Of a stretch of DNA of 64,000 nt, positions 9,261-17,801 are shown one piece after another. The notes under the pieces are model-generated. The model saw only the letters and a list, made by a program, of their open reading frames with translations. It searched no databases and was not told where the DNA came from. The stretch comes from Marinobacter sp. ANT_B65. GTDB taxonomy: Bacteria > Pseudomonadota > Gammaproteobacteria > Pseudomonadales > Oleiphilaceae. The DNA lies in contig NZ_NXGV01000005.1 of the NCBI RefSeq assembly GCF_002407605.1, forward strand, positions 62,001 through 126,000, in the 5' to 3' direction. Both the position numbers and the translations under genes were made by a program. The number at the start of each line of letters is the position of its first letter. The stretch's first letter is position 1.

Positions 9261-10343
9261 ATGGACAAGAATAGCTGGGCGGTCGCCCTGGATGAGTTAC
9301 TGCATGTGGGCGGTGCTCTGGTTCTCATTATTGCCGTGGTTGCGGTTCTGACAGGCATCATCCGGGAATACATTCCCCAGGAAAAACTGCAGAAAAAACT
9401 GGCCAGGAATGAAAAGCGAGGCCCTCTGGTTGGCGCCTTACTGGGAACGCTCACACCATTTTGTAGTGCATCCATGGTGCCAGTGGTAATGGGGATGATC
9501 GAAATGCGGGCATCCATGGGCATGGTGTTCGGGTTTCTGATTTCCGCCCCTCTGTGTAATTTTGTTGTTGTTGGCCTTATTGTTGCGGTGTTTGGCTGGC
9601 AAGTGGCGCTTGTCTACCTGGCACTGACTCTGGGTGGCGCCATACTGGCGGGCTACGTCATTGGCTGGACGCCCTTGAAAAATGCCGTCCGCCGTATTGA
9701 GGAAGTTCCCACAAGCGCAAGCGGGTGTGGCAGCACGCCGGCCTCTGCCTGCTCAGCGTCAGCACCCGTATCCGCCTGTTCTGCCCCGGCTCCCGCCGCG
9801 ACAGCGTGCAGCGCAACTGCCATGCCCAGCTGCAGTGCAGAGGCAATGGCAATAGAGCCGCCGTCAGGACAACTGGATGAATGTATAGCCACCGCCTGCG
9901 CCCCCTTCACCAGTACCGCCACCGTGGCGCACAAAGAACGAATGAAACTGGCTATGCGCTTCGCCTGGGCACTGTTCAAGAAAATTATTCCCTATGTATT
10001 GATTGGTGCCGTGATCAGCGCCCTGTCCGCAGCCTTTCTCCCTGCGGAAATCGTCGAGCAATACATTGGTGCAGACAGCTGGTACGCCATCCCCGTAGCT
10101 GCCGGCATTGGCGTGCCCCTGTATCTGCGTATCGAGATGGCTCTTCCCTTGCTGCAGGTGCTCATTGCCAAAGGTATGGGGATGGGGGCTGCCATGGCAT
10201 TGCTGATCGGTGGGACAGGTGCCAGCTTGCCTGAAATCGCAATTATTTCTTCCGTGCTCAAGCCCAGAGCGGTGGTGGCTTTTGTGATTACCGTCATCAC
10301 ACTCGCCATCGTCGGTGGGGTTGTTTTCAGTGTTGTCTTCTAG
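9261..10343 (+). CDS. SO_0444-type heavy-metal efflux permease with Cys-rich loop
   Basis: A 360-residue membrane permease of the DUF318/ArsP-like superfamily. Two bundles of transmembrane helices are joined by a long soluble loop. The conserved TPFCSASMVPV at 65-75 carries Cys68, and a second membrane cysteine is Cys99. The loop (about residues 150-225) has seven cysteines (156, 164, 173, 183, 191, 208, 213), several inside repeated ACSA tetrapeptides, and is otherwise Ala/Ser/Pro-rich. This Cys-rich loop is what I associate with the SO_0444 family of Cu/Zn exporters; the organoarsenical permease ArsP is the nearest alternative. AAGGA precedes the ATG. It leads an operon with a glutamine amidotransferase-like gene, a small membrane protein and an ArsR regulator. 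The metal is not decidable from sequence. Confidence 0.8.
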   Translation: MDKNSWAVALDELLHVGGALVLIIAVVAVLTGIIREYIPQEKLQKKLARNEKRGPLVGALLGTLTPFCSASMVPVVMGMIEMRASMGMVFGFLISAPLCNFVVVGLIVAVFGWQVALVYLALTLGGAILAGYVIGWTPLKNAVRRIEEVPTSASGCGSTPASACSASAPVSACSAPAPAATACSATAMPSCSAEAMAIEPPSGQLDECIATACAPFTSTATVAHKERMKLAMRFAWALFKKIIPYVLIGAVISALSAAFLPAEIVEQYIGADSWYAIPVAAGIGVPLYLRIEMALPLLQVLIAKGMGMGAAMALLIGGTGASLPEIAIISSVLKPRAVVAFVITVITLAIVGGVVFSVVF

Positions 10344-11121
10344 AAACCCTGGCCGCTGGCAAGGCGCACAACAACGGCCGGCTCGTGTCGGCCTGTTGTT
10401 GTGCGGAGATGTTCATGACGCCCTGCAATCGAGATTTGGTGACTACACCCAGTGTCTGGTCAAACGGCTCCGGCTCGACAACCCGGGAGCTGAAATCAGG
10501 ACCTGGCGGGCATGGAAAGGTGAACTGCCAGATGACGTTCGGGACGCTGATGCCTATCTGGTAAGTGGCAGTCCTGCCAGCGTGTTTGACCGTGAACGCT
10601 GGATTGAGCGGCTGGGACGTTTCATTCGGGGCGCACATAGCGCGCACCGGCGACTGTTGGGGATCTGCTTCGGCCACCAGATGATTCATCAGGCTTTGGG
10701 AGGCCACGTTGAACGTGCTGCAGGCTGGGGGTTGGGAATCTACCCGGTACACCTGTACCAGCGGATAGCCGGGCTCCCCGATTCAAGGCCTGTTGCTCTC
10801 TACGCAATGCACCGTGACCAGGTCGTTACGCCGGCTGAGGGTTTTGAGCTTCTGGGCGGCAGTAAGTTCTGTCCTTATTACCTGATGCGTCATACAGGCA
10901 GGGTTCTGACCATTCAGGGACACCCGGAGTTTACGGGTGATTTTTTTCACCAGTTTCTGAATGTAGCCGAAGCCAAGTTCGATGGAAAAACACTGGCTCA
11001 GGCTCGCAGGGGAATGCGGGACTCTGACGATGGTGACGTAACCTGCCAGTTGCTGAATCATTTTTTACTGGGGATCAACGCGACGGGGAGGGAAGCGTGG
11101 GAAAAGTCAGGCAGGTTTTAG
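10330..11121 (+). CDS. class I glutamine amidotransferase-like protein (GMP synthase-like GATase domain)
   Basis: About 260 residues with a stand-alone class I GATase fold. The nucleophile elbow is GICFGHQMIHQALGG, containing the catalytic Cys, and the catalytic His-x-Glu is QGHPEF near residue 200. No synthetase domain is attached. Such proteins hydrolyse glutamine or gamma-glutamyl compounds, and a role with gamma-glutamyl thiols or peptides in a metal operon is only a guess. The start is uncertain: GTG 10330 (14-base overlap with the permease) and GTG 10315 are both possible, and homology begins around RVGLLLCGDV. Overlap with both neighbours shows translational coupling within the metal operon. 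Confidence 0.75.
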   Translation: MLSSRNPGRWQGAQQRPARVGLLLCGDVHDALQSRFGDYTQCLVKRLRLDNPGAEIRTWRAWKGELPDDVRDADAYLVSGSPASVFDRERWIERLGRFIRGAHSAHRRLLGICFGHQMIHQALGGHVERAAGWGLGIYPVHLYQRIAGLPDSRPVALYAMHRDQVVTPAEGFELLGGSKFCPYYLMRHTGRVLTIQGHPEFTGDFFHQFLNVAEAKFDGKTLAQARRGMRDSDDGDVTCQLLNHFLLGINATGREAWEKSGRF

Positions 11122-11441
11122 CAAATCTATGCGCCTACACACATTTATGGCGGGTGGTCAGGGGGCGCAGACTACCCTCGTCTGCCAGACCTGGTTTTTC
11201 TATCGCACTGCTGGGACTTTTCTGCCCCTTTTTTTGGATCGCCTTGTTTACTGGTGCCAGTAAAGCGGAATTGATCTTCCATGGCTGCCATTCCGGGCTG
11301 GTGTTCTGTATAGGAGTTGTTCTGATGCTGAAAGGACTCGGCCAACACCGAAAATCGCCTGAACAGGGTGGTTGCCGTGTTCCTGATTGCCGGCCTGGTA
11401 GTAATCACTTAAGATCCAGACCAACGGAGGTTTGGAAATAG
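11097..11441 (+). CDS. small membrane protein of the metal operon, probably frameshifted near its 3' end
   Basis: I do not recognise a named family. The frame starts at GTG 11097 behind a strong GGGAGG site and overlaps the amidotransferase by 25 bases. Two hydrophobic segments are clear: about residues 34-55 (IALLGLFCPFFWIALFTG) and 62-82 (a His- and Cys-containing helix). After the second helix the frame becomes low-complexity and charged (QHRKSPEQGG) up to the stop at 11441. The +1 frame over the same DNA instead encodes ANTENRLNRVVAVFLIAG and a third hydrophobic helix ending at TAA 11410-11412. One extra base near 11339 would explain this. The original product was probably a 3-helix protein of about 104 residues. 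Confidence 0.5.
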   Translation: MGKVRQVLANLCAYTHLWRVVRGRRLPSSARPGFSIALLGLFCPFFWIALFTGASKAELIFHGCHSGLVFCIGVVLMLKGLGQHRKSPEQGGCRVPDCRPGSNHLRSRPTEVWK

Positions 11442-11442
11442 A

Positions 11443-11865
11443 ATGATAGATGCCTGTTATACCGATGCGTTAAAGGCTATTTCGGACACGAATCGCTTGC
11501 GGCTTTTCTGGCTGTTAGTGCATATCGACGAGCGAATTTGTGTTGCCGAAGCAATGGATGTTCTGGGCGAAACCCATTACAACGTTTCGCGGAACCTGAA
11601 GATTCTTCAAAAAGCGGGGCTGCTGACCGCACAGAAAGAAGGAAAGTGGGTTTTCTATACCCTTAATCGCGTAGGGTCTCCTTTCCATATGAAATTGCTG
11701 GCGGCGGTGAAAAGTATTCCCGAGCAGGAGTTGGACGCCGAAATCAGGAAATGCCACCTGCGTCTTGAGCTGCGTGAGGGCGGGCAATGTGTGGTCGGGC
11801 CGGACAGTACCGAATGGGCCGATATTATTGAACGCCAGGGCCTCAGCGAAAGCGGCGACGCATGA
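11443..11865 (+). CDS. ArsR/SmtB-family transcriptional regulator
   Basis: A winged-helix repressor of 140 residues. The N-terminal half has the ArsR pattern: ISDTNRLRLFWLL, then the recognition helix region HYNVSRNLKILQKAGLL, then the wing KEGKWVFYTLN. Cysteines at about positions 5, 33, 104 and 115 could bind metal, but the classical ELCVCDL motif of arsenic sensors is absent (here DERICVAEAM). A metal other than arsenite, or a different site, is therefore likely. CGGAGG at 11425-11430 is the ribosome site. As last gene of the permease operon it probably autoregulates through the repeats at 9182-9236. Confidence 0.88.
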   Translation: MIDACYTDALKAISDTNRLRLFWLLVHIDERICVAEAMDVLGETHYNVSRNLKILQKAGLLTAQKEGKWVFYTLNRVGSPFHMKLLAAVKSIPEQELDAEIRKCHLRLELREGGQCVVGPDSTEWADIIERQGLSESGDA

Positions 11866-11896
11866 CGCTGACGGGTGCCCGGCATGAGGTCAAAGC

Positions 11897-12694
11897 TCAC
11901 ATCAGAACTGCGTAAATAACCCCGGCCAGAGCAATGCGGTAGATAACATAAGGCCACATGCCCACCTTGTTAAGCCACTTCAGGAAGAAGTGGATAGCTG
12001 TAATGGCCATCAGGAATGATGTTACCCCGCCAATCAGAAAACCATTCCAGTCGACAATGATGTCTGACGTTGCGACTTCCAGTAATTTTACTCCCGATGC
12101 CAGTACGATGATGGGGATGGCCAGCAAGAACGAGAACCGGGACGCGGTTTCACGACTCATGCCAAGGAACAGACCGGCGGTGATGGTAACGCCGGAACGG
12201 GAAGTGCCGGGTACCAGGGCCATGGCCTGGGCGATGCCGACCAGCACAGCATCTTTCCAGTTAAGGGTATCCATGGCGCGTTGGCGTTTGGGTAGCCAGT
12301 CTGCAATACCCAGGAGTAAGCCGAAAATCAGGGTTGTGAAGAAAATGACTTCTACTGCCCGCAGTTCGTTGTCGATCATGTCCAGTAGCGCGAGGCCAGC
12401 AAGGCCGGCGGGGATGGTGCCTATGACCAGGTACCAGGCCAGTGCGCCCTGACCGATGATTTTGCGCCGGGCAGCGGAGATCAGACCGTCTCGGGCTATG
12501 CTGAAAACATCACGGCGGAAATACAATACAACCGCCAGCAGGGTTCCAATGTGCACCGAAAGGTCAAAGCCTACACCCTGATCAGTCCAGCCAAAAAACG
12601 CCGGGGTCAGAATCAGGTGGGCAGAGCTGGAGATGGGTAGAAATTCGGTCAATCCCTGAAGGAGGCCAAGGAAAAGGGCCTGATAGAAATCCAT
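11897..12694 (-). CDS. uppP: undecaprenyl-diphosphatase UppP (BacA)
   Basis: An inner-membrane enzyme of 265 residues that dephosphorylates undecaprenyl pyrophosphate to recycle the lipid carrier for peptidoglycan and O-antigen synthesis. Overexpression of this family gives bacitracin resistance. Both family signatures are intact: GLTEFLPISSSAHL at 14-27 and PGTSRSG at 162-168, in a protein with about eight hydrophobic helices. It converges on the ArsR gene to its left and is followed at 131 bases by acr3 in the same direction, so it interrupts the metal genes rather than belonging to them. Confidence 0.95.
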   Translation of the reverse strand: MDFYQALFLGLLQGLTEFLPISSSAHLILTPAFFGWTDQGVGFDLSVHIGTLLAVVLYFRRDVFSIARDGLISAARRKIIGQGALAWYLVIGTIPAGLAGLALLDMIDNELRAVEVIFFTTLIFGLLLGIADWLPKRQRAMDTLNWKDAVLVGIAQAMALVPGTSRSGVTITAGLFLGMSRETASRFSFLLAIPIIVLASGVKLLEVATSDIIVDWNGFLIGGVTSFLMAITAIHFFLKWLNKVGMWPYVIYRIALAGVIYAVLM

Positions 12695-12825
12695 AGTATG
12701 GGTTCCGTCTGGATCAGCGATTGCTGTTCAGGATGATAAGAAAGATGAGCGGGATATTAGCAGGGTGGCCGTTGGCTGAACAGTTCCCCGGCCGGCCATG
12801 GAAGCCTGGGCCGGAGAACAGGAGG

Positions 12826-13896
12826 CTACGACAGGAATTTATCCCGGGTGTTATTGGCAATGCGTACCAGAACCAGCATTAAAGGTACTTCAACCAGAAC
12901 TCCTACCACCGTTGCCAGTGCGGCACCGGACTGCAGGCCGAACAGCGCAATAGCGGCCGCCACTGCCAACTCAAAGAAGTTGCTGGCACCGATCATGGCT
13001 CCGGGAGCTGCGATGCAGTGGCGAACTTTCCATAGCCGGGCCCAACCGTAAGCCAGGAAGAAGATCAGGAAGGTCTGGATGATTAGCGGCACTGCAATCA
13101 GCACAATGTGCAGAGGGTTATTCAGGATCACCTCGCCCTGGAAGGCAAACAATAGTACCAATGTGATAATCAGTGCCGCCGGGGTAATCGGGCTGAGGCG
13201 TTTCAGGAACACGTCGTCATACCATTGCTGACCATGGCTGGCGATCAGTGAGCGGCGGGTCAGGTAACCGGCGGCCAAGGGTATCACTATGTACAACACC
13301 ACCGACAGGATCACCGTATCCCAGGGAACCTGAATGTCGGAGATACCGAGCAGAAACACCACAATGGGCGCAAAGGCAAACAGCATGATAATGTCGTTCA
13401 GGGACACCTGTACCAGGGTATAGGCGGCGTCCCCCCTGGTCAGATAACTCCAGACAAAGACCATGGCCGTGCAGGGGGCAGCACCTAACAAGATGGCGCC
13501 AGCCAGGTATTCGTTTGCCAGTTGCGGTGCAATTAATGGCTCGAACACCACCTTCAGGAAGAACCAGGCGATGGCGAACATGGTGAAAGGTTTGACCAGC
13601 CAGTTCACCACAGTGGTGATGAGCAGGCCTTTGGGTTCTTTCCTCACGTTCACGATGGAAGTGAAATCAATCTGGGCCATCATCGGGAATATCATGGCCC
13701 AGATCAGAATCGCGATAGGGATGGATACCTGAGCGTATTCGAAGCGGGAGAGTATTTCGGGTACCGAGGGTGCCAGCTGGCCCAGAGCCACGCCAACAGC
13801 TATGGCCAGCCCCACCCAAACGCTCAGGTAGCGCTCAAACAGGCCCATTCCGCCGGAGGAGCTGTCAACGGGAGTGACATTGGTCTTGCTGTTCAT
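12826..13896 (-). CDS. acr3: arsenite efflux permease ACR3 (ArsB-type function)
   Basis: A 356-residue, ten-helix arsenite exporter of the BART superfamily, working as an As(III)/H+ antiporter in the inner membrane. The essential cysteine lies in GAAPCTAMVFVWSYL (Cys142) and the conserved glutamate in SNFFELAVAAAIALFG. Both residues are known to be needed in characterised ACR3 proteins. ATG 13896 has GAGAG upstream, and the gene begins ten bases after arsH ends, so the two are co-transcribed from the divergent arsenic promoter region. Confidence 0.95.
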   Translation of the reverse strand: MNSKTNVTPVDSSSGGMGLFERYLSVWVGLAIAVGVALGQLAPSVPEILSRFEYAQVSIPIAILIWAMIFPMMAQIDFTSIVNVRKEPKGLLITTVVNWLVKPFTMFAIAWFFLKVVFEPLIAPQLANEYLAGAILLGAAPCTAMVFVWSYLTRGDAAYTLVQVSLNDIIMLFAFAPIVVFLLGISDIQVPWDTVILSVVLYIVIPLAAGYLTRRSLIASHGQQWYDDVFLKRLSPITPAALIITLVLLFAFQGEVILNNPLHIVLIAVPLIIQTFLIFFLAYGWARLWKVRHCIAAPGAMIGASNFFELAVAAAIALFGLQSGAALATVVGVLVEVPLMLVLVRIANNTRDKFLS

Positions 13897-13906
13897 CGCT
13901 TTTCTC

Positions 13907-14623
13907 TCAGATGGATCGCTGGTTTACGCGTTTTGACAGATCTTCTGCGCTTTCTTTGCGTTCGGAGTAGCGGTCCGTCAGGTAGTCGCTGCGATCACGG
14001 ACCAGCAGGGTAAACTTAACCAGTTCTTCCATGACATCCACGATGCGGTCGTAGTAAGGCGACGGCTTCATTCGGTTGTTGTCATCAAACTCCATGAAGG
14101 CTTTAGGTATTGATGACTGGTTCGGGATGGTCACCATTCTCATCCACCGCCCCAGTACCCGTAACTGATTGACTACATTGAAAGACTGGGAGCCACCACA
14201 CACCTGCATCACCGCCAGGGCCTTGCCCTGGGTGGGGCGAACGGCGCCCATAGACAAGGGAATCCAGTCTATCTGGGTTTTCATGATACCGGTCATGGCG
14301 CCGTGGCGTTCCGGGGAGCACCACACCATACCTTCCGCCCACTGAGCCAGATTCCGCAGTTCCTGAACTTTGGGGTGCGAATCCTCCTCGGCATCAGCCA
14401 ATGGCAAGCCGCGAGGATCGAAGATGCGTGTTTCTGCGCCCATGGCTTCCAGCAAACGGGCTGCTTCCTCAACTGCCAGGCGGCTGAAGGAGCGTTCACG
14501 GAGCGAACCGTACAACAGCAGAATGCGTGGTGCGTGGCTTGAGGGCGCAGTTTCGAATACATGCTCTGCGCTCGGGGCCTGGAACAGGTCGGCGGTGATG
14601 TTAGGGAGTTCTGTCAGCTTCAT
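13907..14623 (-). CDS. arsH: ArsH, NADPH-dependent FMN reductase
   Basis: A flavodoxin-like FMN enzyme of 238 residues. ArsH proteins reduce oxygen or quinones with NADPH and oxidise trivalent methylarsenicals, giving resistance to organoarsenicals. The flavin phosphate loop [14 protein letters not shown] is near residues 35-48, [12 protein letters not shown] near 100-111, and a long N-terminal extension typical of ArsH (rather than of azoreductases) is present. It is the first gene of the leftward arsenic operon. Confidence 0.93.
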   Translation of the reverse strand: MKLTELPNITADLFQAPSAEHVFETAPSSHAPRILLLYGSLRERSFSRLAVEEAARLLEAMGAETRIFDPRGLPLADAEEDSHPKVQELRNLAQWAEGMVWCSPERHGAMTGIMKTQIDWIPLSMGAVRPTQGKALAVMQVCGGSQSFNVVNQLRVLGRWMRMVTIPNQSSIPKAFMEFDDNNRMKPSPYYDRIVDVMEELVKFTLLVRDRSDYLTDRYSERKESAEDLSKRVNQRSI

Positions 14624-14723
14624 AGTGCGGTTTCGATTCCTGAAAAATAAGATTAAGCCGAGTGCTTTCGATGCTGGTCTTTGTTGTGGCTGTCATATTG
14701 CTGTCTTTACTTTGTAACCTTCC

Positions 14724-14778
14724 GCACCTATTATCGCAAAAAACGAATATATGGCAATTCGAATATGCGGAAATTTAT
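14724..14778. promoter_or_regulatory. divergent arsenic operator region
   Basis: Between arsH and the arsC-arsR fusion the DNA is AT-rich. CGAATAT is repeated directly at 14744-14750 and 14760-14766, 16 bases apart; the second copy overlaps the palindrome TTCGAA (14758-14763). This composition resembles ArsR operators and could serve both arms. Confidence 0.5.
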
Positions 14779-15543
14779 ATGAAGAGGAAAGTTCTGTTCA
14801 TCTGCACAGCGAACAGCGCCCGCTCATTGATGGCCGAAGCCTTACTGAGGCACATGGCGGGAGACCAGTTTGAAGTAGCCAGCGCTGGCACTCAGCCTGC
14901 CGGGCCCCATCCCCTGGCTTTGCAGGTTCTGACGGAAGCCGGAATTTCCACTGAGGGATTGCGCAGCAAGGCACTGGTGGAGTTTCAGAATGAACGCTGG
15001 GATTACGTGATCACTCTTTGTGAAAAAGCTGCCAGGGAATGTGTGGCATTCAGCCAGGGTGCCCAACAGATTGCCTGGGACTTTCCGGATCCCGCCGCCA
15101 GTAACCGCCATGCCACTTTTGTTCTGACACTGAAAGAGCTTAAAGAGCGTATAGGCCTGTTCACTCTGGTGCATCAGAAAGAAACCGGCATGAAGCCCAA
15201 AACTTATGACCCTGTGACTATTTTCAAGGTTTTGGGCGATGAGTTGCGTCTGGCGGCCCTGCTGCTGATCCGGGATCAGAACAAGCTTTGTGTATGTGAA
15301 CTGACAGAGGCATTCGGAGTGGCCCAGCCGAAAATCAGCCGTCACCTGGCCACTTTGCGGGATGCGGGGCTGGTCGAAACGGAGCGTCGTGGCCAATGGG
15401 TCTATTATTATCTGAACCCCCGGCTTCCAGCCTGGGTGTCGCGGGTTCTGGATGAAACTGCACAGAGCAATCCTGTGCTGATCGAGACGCCGCTGGTTCG
15501 GTTGCAGGCTATGGCTGAGCGGCCGGCAGCATTATGCCCCTGA
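14779..15543 (+). CDS. arsC-arsR: ArsC-ArsR fusion: thioredoxin-type arsenate reductase joined to an arsenic-responsive repressor
   Basis: A 254-residue two-domain protein. Residues 1-130 form a low-molecular-weight phosphatase fold with the P-loop CTANSAR (Cys9 to Arg15). Cys81 and Cys88, in LCEKAARECVAF, fit the extra cysteine pair that thioredoxin-coupled arsenate reductases use; a phosphatase would not need them. Residues 142-230 are an ArsR winged helix with the arsenite-binding CVC motif (Cys171, Cys173) in KLCVCELTEAFG and recognition helix QPKISRHLATLRDAGL. It may thus reduce arsenate to arsenite and sense the product. An in-frame upstream start at 14662 would add a hydrophobic run unlike either family, so ATG 14779 was chosen. 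It leads the GAPDH-arsJ operon. Confidence 0.9.
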   Translation: MKRKVLFICTANSARSLMAEALLRHMAGDQFEVASAGTQPAGPHPLALQVLTEAGISTEGLRSKALVEFQNERWDYVITLCEKAARECVAFSQGAQQIAWDFPDPAASNRHATFVLTLKELKERIGLFTLVHQKETGMKPKTYDPVTIFKVLGDELRLAALLLIRDQNKLCVCELTEAFGVAQPKISRHLATLRDAGLVETERRGQWVYYYLNPRLPAWVSRVLDETAQSNPVLIETPLVRLQAMAERPAALCP

Positions 15544-15588
15544 TCATGAATCGTATACGCAGACTAAAAATCTTACGAGGAGATCGCC

Positions 15589-16593
15589 ATGAACAAGATC
15601 AAAGTAGGCATTAATGGATTTGGCCGCATAGGACGCCTGGCTTTGCGGGCTGCCTGGGGGTGGCCGGAGCTGGAATTTGTTGCCATCAATGATCCGGGAG
15701 CCGACAGCCACACTCTGGCACACCTGCTGAACTTTGACAGTGTTCACGGTCGCTGGAACTGTGAGGCCGAAGCCAGTGGCGGTGAGATGATGATTGGCGG
15801 CAAGCGGATAAGTGTCACCCACAACAGGGCTATTGGTGACACTGACTGGTCTGGCTGCGATCTGGTGATTGAAGCCAGTGGTGTGAACAAGACGGTAGCT
15901 GTGTTGCAGGCATACCTGGATCAGGGGGTGAAGCGCGTAGTGGTCACCGCCCCGGTGAAGGAAGAGGGGGCCAGAAATATCGTACTGGGCGTGAACGAAC
16001 ACATTTTCGACCCGGCCAGTGACCGCATAGTTACCGCTGCATCCTGTACCACTAACTGTCTGGCGCCTGTCGTCAAAGTCATTCATGAGAAGCTTGGCAT
16101 CAAACATGGCTCTATCACTACGATCCATAGCCTGACCAACACTCAGACCATCCTGGACGCCCCCCACAAGGACCTCCGCCGTGCCCGGGCCTGTGGCAGT
16201 TCGTTGATCCCCACGAGTACAGGTTCTGCCACCGCAATTATCGAGATTTTCCCGGAGCTGAAAGGCCGGCTGGACGGGCATGCAGTGCGGGTACCTTTAA
16301 CCAATGCCTCGCTGACCGACTGCGTATTTGAAGTGGAGACGTCTACGGATCGCGACACAGTAAACCGGCTTCTGAAAGAGGCTTCTGAGGGCGAACTCCG
16401 GGATATTCTGGGTTACGAGGAGCGCCCACTGGTGTCCATCGACTACAAAACTGATCCGCGATCGTCCATTGTTGATGCTCTTTCTACCCTGGTGGTTAAC
16501 GGAACCCAGGTAAAGATCTACGCCTGGTACGATAACGAATGGGGTTACGCCAATCGCACGGTGGAACTGGCGCGTAAGGTGGGTTCTGCCTGA
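15589..16593 (+). CDS. ArsJ-associated glyceraldehyde-3-phosphate dehydrogenase
   Basis: A 334-residue NAD-dependent GAPDH. The N-terminal [12 protein letters not shown] binds NAD. The active-site [10 protein letters not shown] holds Cys153, and His180 in TIHSLTNTQ is its partner. The gene lies between the ArsR fusion and arsJ, two bases before arsJ. In characterised systems this paralogue adds arsenate to glyceraldehyde 3-phosphate, making 1-arseno-3-phosphoglycerate, which ArsJ exports. It is therefore likely a resistance enzyme rather than the central glycolytic GAPDH, though the chemistry is the same. GAGGAG precedes the start. Confidence 0.92.
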   Translation: MNKIKVGINGFGRIGRLALRAAWGWPELEFVAINDPGADSHTLAHLLNFDSVHGRWNCEAEASGGEMMIGGKRISVTHNRAIGDTDWSGCDLVIEASGVNKTVAVLQAYLDQGVKRVVVTAPVKEEGARNIVLGVNEHIFDPASDRIVTAASCTTNCLAPVVKVIHEKLGIKHGSITTIHSLTNTQTILDAPHKDLRRARACGSSLIPTSTGSATAIIEIFPELKGRLDGHAVRVPLTNASLTDCVFEVETSTDRDTVNRLLKEASEGELRDILGYEERPLVSIDYKTDPRSSIVDALSTLVVNGTQVKIYAWYDNEWGYANRTVELARKVGSA

Positions 16594-16594
16594 T

Positions 16595-17788
16595 ATGTCT
16601 GCTTCCGTCCGTCAGTACCTTGTGATTACCGGTAATTACTGGGCTTTTACCCTGACGGATGGTGCCTTGCGGATGCTGGTGGTTCTGCACTTCCACCAGT
16701 TGGGGTACTCGCCGCTGGAAATTGCCTTGCTGTTCATTTTCTATGAATTTTTCGGGGTGGTGACGAATCTGGTGGGAGGGTACCTGGGTGCGCGAATTGG
16801 CCTTAACCGCACCATGAACCTTGGGTTGTTTTTGCAGATTCTGGCTTTGGCGATGCTCGCAGTTCCTGTTGCCATGCTGACCGTGCCCTGGGTGATGGCG
16901 GCTCAGGCCATGTCGGGTATTGCCAAAGACCTGAACAAGATGTCCGCGAAAAGCGGAATCAAGCTTCTGGTGCCGGAAGGCGAGCAGGACCGGCTCTACA
17001 AGTGGGTAGCGATTCTTACGGGTTCGAAGAACACTCTGAAAGGCGTCGGGTTCTTTCTGGGCGGCGTGTTGCTGATGTCAGCTGGCTTTACTGGTGCTGT
17101 GATCATCATGGCAGTGGTTTTGGGCCTGGTCTGGCTGGCGAGTCTGTTTCTGCTCAGGCAGGAACTGGGCAAGAGCAACGCCAGGCCGAAGTTCAGTGAG
17201 ATTCTGTCAAAAAGCCGTGCTATCAACGTGCTGTCCGCTGCGCGGATGTTTCTGTTCGGTGCCCGGGACGTCTGGTTCGTGGTGGCCCTGCCGGTCTATC
17301 TCCATACGGTGTTTGGCTGGGATTTCTGGAAAGTTGGTGGGTTCATGGCCTCATGGGTGATCGGTTATGGCGCCATTCAGACGATTGCTCCACGTATTAC
17401 CGGGAATATGGAGAGTAAGGGGCCCGCAGTGCTCTGGGCCGCGGCGCTCACGTTGGTCCCTGCTGCGATTGCAACTGGCCTGATGCTGGGCTGGTCGCCC
17501 AGGTACGTGGTTGTCGGCGGCCTGCTGCTCTTTGGTGTACTGTTTGCTGTCAATTCCTCCTTGCACAGCTATCTGATTATCAGCTACGCAAGGGGGGATG
17601 GTGTGTCTCTGGATGTGGGTTTTTACTATATGTCCAACGCCGCAGGCCGCCTTCTCGGGACAATCCTGTCAGGCTGGGTTTATCAGGTCTACGGGCTGGT
17701 GGCTTGCCTGTGGATTTCTGCGGGGTTGCTGGCCACGGCCGCGTTACTGTCGCTGATGCTCCCCCGCAGGCATGAAGCCGCTGTCTGA
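16595..17788 (+). CDS. arsJ: organoarsenical efflux MFS transporter ArsJ
   Basis: A 397-residue major-facilitator membrane protein with about eleven or twelve hydrophobic helices. The N-terminal YLVITGNYWAFTLTDGALRMLVVLHFH and the LVGGYLGARIGLNRTMN loop are typical of ArsJ. The partner GAPDH is immediately upstream. ArsJ expels 1-arseno-3-phosphoglycerate, which breaks down outside to arsenate, so the cell removes pentavalent arsenic without reduction. Its start nearly touches the GAPDH stop, implying coupled translation. Confidence 0.92.
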   Translation: MSASVRQYLVITGNYWAFTLTDGALRMLVVLHFHQLGYSPLEIALLFIFYEFFGVVTNLVGGYLGARIGLNRTMNLGLFLQILALAMLAVPVAMLTVPWVMAAQAMSGIAKDLNKMSAKSGIKLLVPEGEQDRLYKWVAILTGSKNTLKGVGFFLGGVLLMSAGFTGAVIIMAVVLGLVWLASLFLLRQELGKSNARPKFSEILSKSRAINVLSAARMFLFGARDVWFVVALPVYLHTVFGWDFWKVGGFMASWVIGYGAIQTIAPRITGNMESKGPAVLWAAALTLVPAAIATGLMLGWSPRYVVVGGLLLFGVLFAVNSSLHSYLIISYARGDGVSLDVGFYYMSNAAGRLLGTILSGWVYQVYGLVACLWISAGLLATAALLSLMLPRRHEAAV

Positions 17789-17801
17789 CGGTGGGAAGGT
17801 G

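Noticed and set aside
9261..10343. Permease called as ArsP (organoarsenical exporter)
   Set aside because: The long Cys-rich ACSA loop and the ArsR without a CVC site fit an SO_0444-type metal exporter better; kept only as an alternative.
12695..12825. Integration site or mobile element between uppP and acr3
   Set aside because: No inverted repeats, target duplications or transposase fragments were seen around the metal block, so transfer is not supported by sequence here.
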